A stretch of DNA of 64,000 nucleotides from Prostheceraeus crozeri (Eukaryota > Platyhelminthes > Polycladida > Euryleptidae): contig CAJQUW010009257.1 in assembly GCA_907163375.1 (NCBI GenBank), forward strand, positions 62,001 through 126,000, written 5' to 3'. The notes under the pieces were generated by a model. It was not told the DNA's origin, ran no database searches, and saw only the letters and a list, made by a program, of their open reading frames with translations. Position numbers and translations under genes: made by a program. How positions within the stretch are numbered: the stretch's first letter is position 1; each line of letters begins with the position of its first letter. Shown here one piece after another: positions 56,331 through 64,000 of the stretch.

Positions 56331-58545
56331 TGGTATAAAAACCAGGCTTGCCGTGGGAATGGGAATTCCCATGAGATGGGAATCTTGCTTCAGGTCATGG
56401 GAATCCCATGGGAATTGAATGAAAATTTTGATCACCAAAATAAGATAAAATAAGATAAATTTAAATCTTATTTGAAAGTATCAACTCTTTTTTGGTTTGC
56501 AAAGGTTGTGAGAAAGCGAGAATGCAGGCTGTAGTTGCACTCATCTTGGTGGATGACTAGGCGAAGCCGCTCATGAATGAAGCATAGATTGAAGTGAAAA
56601 TACAACATTTATACATGTACATTGTACAGGTGTGTCTACAGTAAGCAGGCTGTCCTTGTCTGAAAAAAGCATGATTCTGTCAGGGTGACGAAACACGGGT
56701 CGGTAACCATCATCATAACAATTCTTTTCTTGGCTTATCAATCTGATAAGAAGACTAATATCGGTCTTGAATGAGAGAGAGAGAGAACCTGCATTATGTA
56801 ATTATCTGTTGAGGCTGTCTGTCAATTCGCATCGTCAACCGACGGGAGGAGATTCAGTATCCATGTCAGTGACCGCCCGATTCTCTCGCCCCGTGCGCTG
56901 CATGATCAATTTCACTTATAGTCCGGCAGCCAGAGCGAGTTTCTGCAGGGAACGAGGCCGAAAGTGAGACTTTCACAGAATGTTGTACACCCTATGCCTA
57001 CTACGAATCTGCACGTCTGCCGAGTTCTAGTGAGTTCCTCTCCTTGTCAGACAAGATCAAAGAAAAACACATGTAAATCCAATGGGACGCAGATTGCAGT
57101 TTTTGGCTAAAATGAAATTTTCTATGTTTTCTCTGATTAAGCGAAAAGTACTAGCTCTAGAGTCATAATTTTTGGCATGGAATATCTTCAGGTCATTTCC
57201 TATGATGGGCATGTGCTTTTATCATGCATCTAATCGGAAATGTATATGAGAATGTGGTTCAATGTGGATAAAGTTGCTAAAAATGCTTGTGTTTGCCGAC
57301 ATAAAGAGGCTCGCCAAATCTGAATGTGTTTAGCTTCATAGACAGAAGTGCATGAACATGAAAGGAAATGACCTGAGGACATTCCATGCCAAAAATTATG
57401 ACTCTGGGCTTAGTACTTTTCGTCTAATCAGAGAAAACATAGAAAATTTCATTTTAGCCAAAAACTGCAATCTGCGTCCCATTGGATTTACATGTGTTTT
57501 TCTTTGATCTTGTCTGACAAGAAGAGGAACTCACTAGAACTCGGCAGACGTGCAGATTCGTAGTAGGCATAGGGTGTACAACATTCTGTGAAAGTCTCAC
57601 TTTCGGCCTCGTTCCCTGCAGAAACTCGCTCTGGCTGCCGGACTATTACGCAACTTTTGACAATTCAAGTGAGGGAATGTGAGCTCGCAAAACATTCTTT
57701 TGGGCCTACATTGGAGAGTTTTATAATATGTAGCTTTCATCAATCCATTGATATTTTTTAATGTTTGATGCCTTTTTAGCAGCAACGTTTGTCAATCCTT
57801 GGACAAATTTTCAATGAATGTTTGTTTCTCGAATATAAATTTGTCTTTTTGCATTTGTGGCTTTATCATCAAAGTTAAATAGAATTGGAATTACACCGTA
57901 CCTAAATACATGGGATGCAAGCGAGCGTATTATCAAATATTCATAAATCAGTAGTTGTTTTCTGTTGATAAGTCATAGAAATATGCGTAGGCGAAGTATT
58001 GACTTCATTGCTTGTATACAGGCACTGTACTTGTATTGTAAACTTAAATATGATATTGCGATGAGCTAGAAGTTTGCCATGTTCATCACAAGTACGGCAC
58101 CGCATGAAGTGAATCAGTGAATAGACATGCGAATATGTGTATGTATAGGCCTATATGTAATCGAAGACTATTTCGATGAAGTCGTCCTTATTGATTGACT
58201 AATCCCTGAAACAAAATGATAGATATTTTTGATAATAAGTAAAAACTTGCAATTTTTGGAAATTACAAAATAAGATAGATTGATATGCCAATACTTTTTC
58301 ATCCAACAGATAGGTCAACTAAAAGCGCTTAATCTCATCAGTTCAATTACGAAAATCCGTTAATCGACTTGTAGTCCGAAAGAAGAGAACCATAAACCGT
58401 ATATAGGAAGAGTAATGAGCCATGGGAATTCTGATGGGAAATACTGAAAAATCCCGTGGGAACGGGAATTCCCATCAAGAATCCCGTGGGAATGGGAATT
58501 CAAAATCAATTCCCACGGCAAGCCTGGAAAAAACCCGGGGAGGGT
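56331..58545. mobile_element. Possible large TIR element, GGGAATTCCC-rich ends
   Basis: aaaaccaggcttgccgtggg (56338) and the inverse cccacggcaagcctggaaaa (58510-58533) form inverted ends. Both are followed inward by tandem, partly palindromic tgggaattccc words (56355-56420 and 58425-58505). The stretch between holds the Harbinger-like MITE and unassigned DNA with no transposase. Either one non-autonomous element or two inverted copies of one repeat. Confidence 0.5.
56919..57645. mobile_element. PIF/Harbinger-like MITE, ~285-bp inverted arms
   Basis: TAGTCCGGCAGCCAGAGCGA begins the element and its inverse ends it. TTA stands on both sides (56916-56918 and 57646-57648), the 3-bp target typical of PIF/Harbinger. 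The arms (to about 57215 and from about 57355) are nearly identical by eye: tgcagggaacgaggccgaaa, atccaatgggacgcagattg, ttggcatggaatatcttcag and their inverses. The spacer is about 140 bp. No open frame of note, so it needs a transposase from elsewhere. The good state of the arms points to recent mobility. Confidence 0.9.
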
Positions 58546-58589
58546 TTTTTTGCCAACCAACCCTGCCATCACCTTGTAATGCAACGCCA

Positions 58590-58700
58590 CGTGTGATAGA
58601 CCGCCACCCTGACGAAGTGTTTGAAAGATACATTAGACCGCCCGCTACCCTGACGAAGTGTTTGAAAAAAAGAACGCCACCTGTGATAGACCGCTACTTC
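58590..58700 (+). repeat. Minisatellite, second block
   Basis: About two and a half units of the ccaccctgacgaagtgtttg minisatellite found at 53851. A third, diverged block is at 59285-59345 (gaccgccacgcggccacc). Confidence 0.8.
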
Positions 58701-58988
58701 CTTTATTCCTATACCACCTGTTTGGACAGCAAGATTGACTTCTTCATTGTCAACTAATTTAAAACAACAATTACTTAAAATTAGTTACTAGGTACCGGTG
58801 ATGTTAATCACGATTCTTGTTGCTGGTCATTTGTTTTCTTTATAGGTAGTAATTTTGCGTGCATGATATGCTAGATAGACATAGCATATCATCTTGCTAA
58901 GTGTTTAGTTTCTGTCATCAGTAACGGATGAATTAGGCTAAACTATTATTTAAAGTCAATAATACATATACATCAATTTATTGAATAT

Positions 58989-59140
58989 CGATGTCAGTAT
59001 AATATGTATATGCTAAGTATCGTTTTAAGTTTCCAACATAAGATAATAAGTCAGACTAATAAGCCGATGTCAGTATAATATGTATATGCTTAGTATCGTT
59101 TTAAGTTTCCAACATAAGATAATAAGTCAGACTAATAAGC
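58989..59140 (+). repeat. 76-bp tandem duplication
   Basis: Two adjacent units starting cgatgtcagtataatatgta, differing by one base (ctaag against cttag). A recent duplication, or an assembly artefact. Confidence 0.93.
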
Positions 59141-59345
59141 CGAAATGTGAATATTTCATAATATTTCGGGTATTTAGTAAAGCATTTGGTAAAAGCTTGA
59201 AAGTTTTGTAGATGGAACATGCACGTTAATACAGGCTTTGTTGAAGCGAATTTTTTTGTACTTTGGTACTCGGAGATGTTGAAAAAAGACCGCCACGCGG
59301 CCACCCTTTAATAGAACGTCACCTGTAAGAGACCGCTATTCAAGG

Positions 59346-60420
59346 GAGAGGATTGAGAAATAGACAACCATGGCTGCCTGTTATAGGTTCTGCGGCACAT
59401 TGACGGTCCTGTTGAGGAATTTTCTATTATTTTTTTTTTACTTAGATAGATCATGCTTTGCCATTTATTAAAAAGCATTTCGCTTGTTATATTTTGCATA
59501 TTATACAGAAAAATGGATGCTGTTATCCGAGACTGAGAGCGGATTAATCAATAGGTGCTACTAATAAAATATTTACTTTGTAGATCCACATACTTTTGCA
59601 TACTTGATCGCATTTTGTTGACGAATGTAATGAATTGGTTCGATGCATGTAATGAAAGTTATTGAATATATGAGGTGCTTTTAAGAAATTGCAAATAACC
59701 GTAAAAGAATAATAGTCGAAATACAAAAAAGGAGACAACAGGTAAGAAAAGAGAAAAGTGAAGAAACAGTTGTAATGATGCAAAAGTGGCGCTAAATAAT
59801 AGCTTTATAAGCAAACCAGGGGAGAATAGAAGCTTAATTTTTAGAGCAAAATGGAAGTGATTCCGGATGTAGTTTATATAATTTTACAGCAATTTTCATG
59901 AATTAATACACATGTGTTTTTGCATTTCTTCAAAAGGAATTGAATATTGAAGAATAAGTTCCCTACCCCCTGAACCTTGACATACAGCTGACATATGCAA
60001 CAGATATCTAGGTCTGTTGTTTGAAAGTTGTCAGGCGCATTCTAAATGGTTTGGTTGACTTCGTTGAAAAATAACTACTAACTGCTTAATATTCATACCT
60101 ATTTCAAATGTTCTGTGTAAGGCCTCAAGCGCTCTTTATACAGAGTGCTCTACAAAAAACCGAAATGCGCTTTACATGTATCGAATTTGATTTTAAAAAG
60201 TTAGGTTCATTTTTCGGGCATCCGTAATGATCAAATGCAAAATGTTGCTAGTGTTGTAGGATGTCGCTGGGAAAATTCATACATACTATTACTGTGAATC
60301 AGTGACTCGTCATTTATCCATCGAAAACGATAATGAACTGGAAACTGCTATGATAGTATTTCATTGAGTTCAGCTGCCATCATTTTTTAAATTGTAATTT
60401 GTACTTATACATCGTTGCAG
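59346..60420 (+). other. Gemin2 intron 5, last part
   Basis: Nothing recognised. Ends in acceptor acatcgttgcag. Confidence 0.5.
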
Positions 60421-60492
60421 CCTGCAATAATTGACGTTCTGGAATACACCAACGAAATCTTAACAGAATCAGAGCAATATGACCACGGTCAG
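60421..60492 (+). CDS. Gemin2: Gemin2 exon 6
   Basis: 24 codons in phase 0 and donor gtaagt. PAIIDVLEYTNEIL continues the MNQxxVxxVLEYLxNW motif of Gemin2 without a gap: exon 5 ends in LDQ where human has MNQ. TESEQYDHGQ then stands for the variable loop before the next helix. Confidence 0.92.
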
Positions 60493-61951
60493 GTAAGTAA
60501 CGCCACGTCTCTGCTACAATGTTATTAGTATGAAAACTGAATACAGTGAGTAGCGATCTCAGGAATGTAATTATTTTAAGCTTTCCCGGAATTCCGGTGT
60601 TGCCCTGAGCGGTTTGCTAATGTAATTTCTTCACTTTATGGATCATATTGACTGTGCACAGCTATCTTTAACTTGATGGTTTTCTTATATTGCTCTGGTG
60701 CACAATCAGATTAAATTTCTTCTATTTAAAATCATGTCTATCGTGACGAACGCGTATATTTTAGCTTCCTTGACACATACGCATAATCTTCTCCCCACAG
60801 AAATAGATTCTGTAATTTTGTATGTAGATTCTGCAACTCTGTCAGTTTACTAGAAATGAAGACGGCACTTCAAAACGATGGCACATCCGGGAGCTTACTT
60901 AGTGGGAAAAAGGGAATTCCTAATACCTTGCAGAGATAGGAGTAAAGGTCGTGCGTCGCCTGCGGATTGCTGTAAACTCCATCAAAGTGCTTCGATTGCC
61001 ATGATTCCTTCAGATTCGAAGAATTCAGATCATTGCGCACAAGTTTTCTCGATAGTGTTAATCCTATTATTATGAAATTATATTATAATTTATAGAAGAT
61101 CATTATTAAAGAATATAGCAGTCGCACCAAAGTTGGTTCGTATGATGATTTCATCACCCTCTTCTCAGCATTCCTCACTGTATGCAACTAGACAGTGATG
61201 TGTGACCAAAATTATATTTAGACACACGCCACTGGATAATGTCTAAAAGCCGGCTGACAGCTTATTGTTTGAGAGAGCGCGTCAAATTCCCATAGCATGC
61301 GATATACGACTTGTCCCTGCTAGAAGCGAAGAACGAGCAAGTTGTCTAATTCCGTAAACACAATAAAATCCAGAATAGATTGTCAATGTGACATTTGTAA
61401 ACAAGTCGGTCCTAAATATATAACTGTAACGACCACGGAGTATTGCACATAGGTAGACTGTCGACTCAAAAAAGTAACTACTGCATGCAGTGAAAATTTT
61501 TATATGAAAAGATTCAGTTTTTTGCACACATGTTTTGAGCAGTTTTTAAAAAGCTACATTTTTGCAAAAAATATACACTATTGACATGAACACGATGTAT
61601 AAGCAGTGTATGAAACATGTTGGATATCAAAATAAATGAATATTTGCCAAAAAAGCATCTTAATAAAGCGGAAATTAAGCTGATTATCAAGGGAATTTCA
61701 TGGAGCGCATTGTATTGGAAATCTTCATGAAAAAAGTCGAGATCTTACTGTGCTTTCTTGGTAGGAATTTCAAGATTTTAATTCAATTTTCATCAGCATT
61801 ATTTTATTGTTCACTCAATTTATGTTTCATTTCTTGAATCTGAATTGTGATGTGGTCCCATTTAGATCTTTTAATGTTAATTGAAATCATTGTCTTTGAT
61901 TATGCTATTCTGTTCTACATACAAACGTTCAACAAACATAATCTCTCCAAG

Positions 61952-62062
61952 GCTGGCATGACACGGAGGATCTGTAAAGTACTATTATTCCTTCTGCAGC
62001 ACTATCCTGATCAGTCAATTTCTTCAAAACTGCAAAAAATTTGCATATCTCACATTTTGTAG
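61952..62062 (+). CDS. Gemin2: Probable Gemin2 exon 7, C-terminal helix
   Basis: Acceptor atctctccaag, phase 0, which fits exon 6. MTRRICKVLLFLLQHYPDQS and ISSKLQKIC have the spacing of the GRWLYALLxxLEKPLLPExxSxIRxLxRxC helix pair of Gemin2, but the tryptophan and most identities are lost. The frame meets TAG at 62060-62062. Either the protein ends about 40 residues early or a donor (gtag at about 62059) leads to another exon outside this window. I keep the call tentative. Confidence 0.42.
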   Translation, partial: AGMTRRICKVLLFLLQHYPDQSISSKLQKICISHIL

Positions 62063-62210
62063 CAACAGCCAACTGTTCATCTCGAGTTCATTTAATAAAA
62101 TTGAAGCTGTTTACACATTAGGGATTTAATAAATGCTGAGTTGCTACTCTACCTATATACTTAATCTATGGTAACGACGAAAATTTAGTTAACGAATTTT
62201 CATGTAAAAT
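62063..62210. other. Unassigned sequence
   Basis: Short stretch between the Gemin2 candidate exon and the PLE remnant. Confidence 0.3.
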
Positions 62211-62480
62211 CTGTCAAAAAAAAGTACATTGACCAAAGTAGTCGACCTTTCCGATCACGATATAATGAACGCGAACGTAGTGTCAGAAATAGAGACAAGA
62301 AAAGTGCCCTGAGTGATCATCATCTAAAACATCATACCGCTGAAATGATGGTCATTGATTATTTCAACTGCAGCATTTTAGATAAACAGAAATCGGCGAT
62401 ATCTACTAAGACGGCTGAATCTCGCTGGATTACGTCGAAAATGCCTAATTTGATGAATAGACGTCATGAGCTGGTGTGAG
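62211..62480 (+). pseudogene. PLE GIY-YIG C-terminus, third PLE family member
   Basis: KYIDQSSRPFRSRYNERER, DKKSALSDHHLKHHTAE and MMVIDYFNCSILDKQKSAIS match the GIY-YIG nuclease of PLEs from the YI(G/D) strand, the Arg helix and the SxLxxH block onward. ESRWITSKMPNLMNRRHELV ends in TGA. The upstream RT is absent. This nuclease end is complete, unlike those in the 39-47 kb cluster. Confidence 0.82.
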
Positions 62481-62536
62481 ATATAGATTCCGAGACCGAA
62501 GTATACAACCTTTGTCATGTAGCCCTGCCAGTGTAC

Positions 62537-62580
62537 CTACCCTTGAAGCAGCCTATAAGACGAAACGCGTCGGGTTATTT
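62537..62580 (+). ncRNA. Degenerate hammerhead-like PLE tail
   Basis: About 55 bp after the PLE stop: cccttgaagcagcc, then a weak stem ending agac, then GAAA (62562-62565), minimal stem III AC-GC-GT, C 62571 and GGG of stem I. The CTGANGA core is damaged (CTTGAAGCA), so it is probably inactive. The layout matches the better motif at 41631-41676. Confidence 0.4.
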
Positions 62581-62699
62581 TAATTTAAACTGAAATAAAC
62601 CTCATGACAAAAAAGGAGTGATTAAATTTTTTGATTATGACCTAACAATGGTGAAATCGAATTTTGTGCTCCTCCCTCAGAATACTTCTATCAGTGGAT

Positions 62700-63060
62700 T
62701 TAAAGATCAGTGCACAATTTTCATAATATTTTATTGGCTGAATAAGTTATTGATAACATGGAAATTTCCTTCACGGGCTCGAATCACAATTGAGGTTTAG
62801 AAAGCAGGCGTGTTTGGATATTTTGAATTATGAATAAGTATTTGCGAGATTGAATTACTAACTTTTTACATTCATCAAAAATTACATGTACGTGAACTTA
62901 TGATTACTCACATGCCTTAGTTCTGAACAGGAATACATTTTGAGTGAATATCGAAATGTGATAATTGATTAGTCAAGCATGACTCACACTCGTATTCAAA
63001 TGGTTGATGAATTTTAATAAAACGGGACGCGGGCTTTAAATTGAAAATCACTGGCCGCGA
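62700..63060 (+). repeat. Dispersed repeat, copy 2
   Basis: Direct-orientation match to 38480-38830: tattgataacatgg, tttccttcacgggc, acatgccttagttctgaaca and aataaaacgggac. Non-coding. Confidence 0.65.
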
Positions 63061-64000
63061 CCATGCCGAAAAGTGAGAAATACTTTTCATTATGAAAAAA
63101 TCATAATTTTTCAATAATTTCATTTTTGTAAGCAGGAAAAAGTGCCGTAGCAATAATTTACCGAGCTTCAAGCATTAAGGCGCGTTTACATCAGACCGAT
63201 GACAATAACTATAACGATAAATTGAAATAGAATCGCTCTGCATGTGCAACATAGCTGCTGTTCACAGTAGCCGAATTTCTTAACGACAAATAGTTCAATG
63301 TGATTATAGCGAAGCTCGACAATTTTATCGTTAGCGGTCTAATTTGAATGTGTGCACGGTCATCCTGCCCTAGAAAAAAATTGCTTCACCTGCCACGCAA
63401 GTTCTCCAGGACCCAAAAAAATATGCATGAAGTTTCGCCGCCAATTGCAAATGCTTAGCCTGTATTTAGACTTCAAAAAGTTGATGTAGGCTACCCGAAT
63501 TCTTTGAGGAAGCAATTGTCATTCACGTGATCTGCTCGCCTCAGGATATGGACCAAGTTGTAAATCGTGCTCGCATTTTGTATGGCCTATCATCGGACTA
63601 TTGTCTGCCCTTTCGCTTGCAGAATTATGTAGTCTCGGAGGTATTTGTCCGCAACATCCTAGCTGCCATTGTATGTAGGCCTACTCATGAATGGTGATCG
63701 GCTTTGTGTTGCTCTTTCCCTGAGCAGGGACATGGAACTATGCTTTCTTTATTCCAAAAAGATGTGTAGATTAGGCAGCTACTCCTTTGGTGTTTGCAGA
63801 TTTCTAATTTTGTTGGTCTGCCACGTGTACAATACGTGGTCTGAATACACTCGCTTACTTTTTAGTTTTCTGCTAAAAATCGTAATTTCTCTATGCATTG
63901 TCACTTTATTTCGAACAAAATGATATCTATAGCAAACGTGAGGCGTACTACCGGATGGTTTGTAATAATAAAAACGTTCAATAACTGGTGTGGCCACCTT
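63061..64000. other. Unassigned sequence to window end
   Basis: Nothing I can support. The remaining Gemin2 C-terminal coding sequence was looked for here and not found. Confidence 0.35.

Overview
The window is eukaryotic, from an AT-rich, repeat-dense invertebrate-type animal genome. Short phase-compatible exons with GT..AG borders lie in kilobase introns. Between them are many decayed mobile elements: Tc1, P/THAP9-like, hAT, a Harbinger-type MITE, Penelope-like elements (PLEs), Ty3/gypsy-like elements, and CR1/L2- and RTE-like LINEs. There is no operon structure, rRNA, convincing tRNA or CRISPR array. I cannot place the species; frequent tacatgta and taggcct words hint at a marine invertebrate but prove nothing. 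Many frames break by single-base indels, and the satellite at 9.65-12.2 kb is full of scattered one-base insertions, so part of the decay may be uncorrected long-read error.

Layout. 0.36-1.81 kb: a 191-bp satellite, with a second inverted block at 27.37-27.79 kb. 2.2-14.4 kb: isolated candidate exons of one or more unrecognised genes, interrupted by a complete but dead Tc1 element (3331-4972) and a ~205-bp satellite. 13.5-13.9 kb: an unexplained GC-rich island. 15.7-21.3 kb: foldback elements and unassigned sequence. 22.4-25.7 kb: gypsy-type integrase, a P-like transposase remnant, then an inverted second copy of the retroelement end and an LTR-like promoter. 26.6-35.4 kb: two candidate exons, LINE, gypsy and hAT remnants, and microsatellites.

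The best host gene is Gemin2 (the SMN-complex partner), recognised from six clear small exons plus one weaker one between 36604 and 62062 on the + strand. Its introns are packed with elements. Intron 2 (11 kb) holds a palindromic PLE cluster with a hammerhead-ribozyme-like motif, in which a 2.3-kb TIR transposon splits one PLE reading frame and has left a TAGT duplication. Intron 4 holds an intronless secreted C-type-lectin-like gene on the opposite strand, next to a CR1/L2-like LINE end. Intron 5 holds a LINE 3' end, a dispersed minisatellite, a Harbinger-like foldback MITE and a larger inverted GGGAATTCCC-rich pair.

Upstream of Gemin2 is a probable two-exon gene for a small charged coiled-coil protein (35529-35980). 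The Gemin2 start codon lies 8 nt after a splice acceptor, and the exon at 6855 has the same arrangement; either very short 5'-UTR exons or spliced-leader trans-splicing would explain this. After 62 kb there is another PLE 3' end with a degenerate hammerhead-like tail and a dispersed repeat. The strongest observations are the PLE/hammerhead palindrome, the Gemin2 reconstruction with its nested antisense lectin, and the intact-looking foldback elements.
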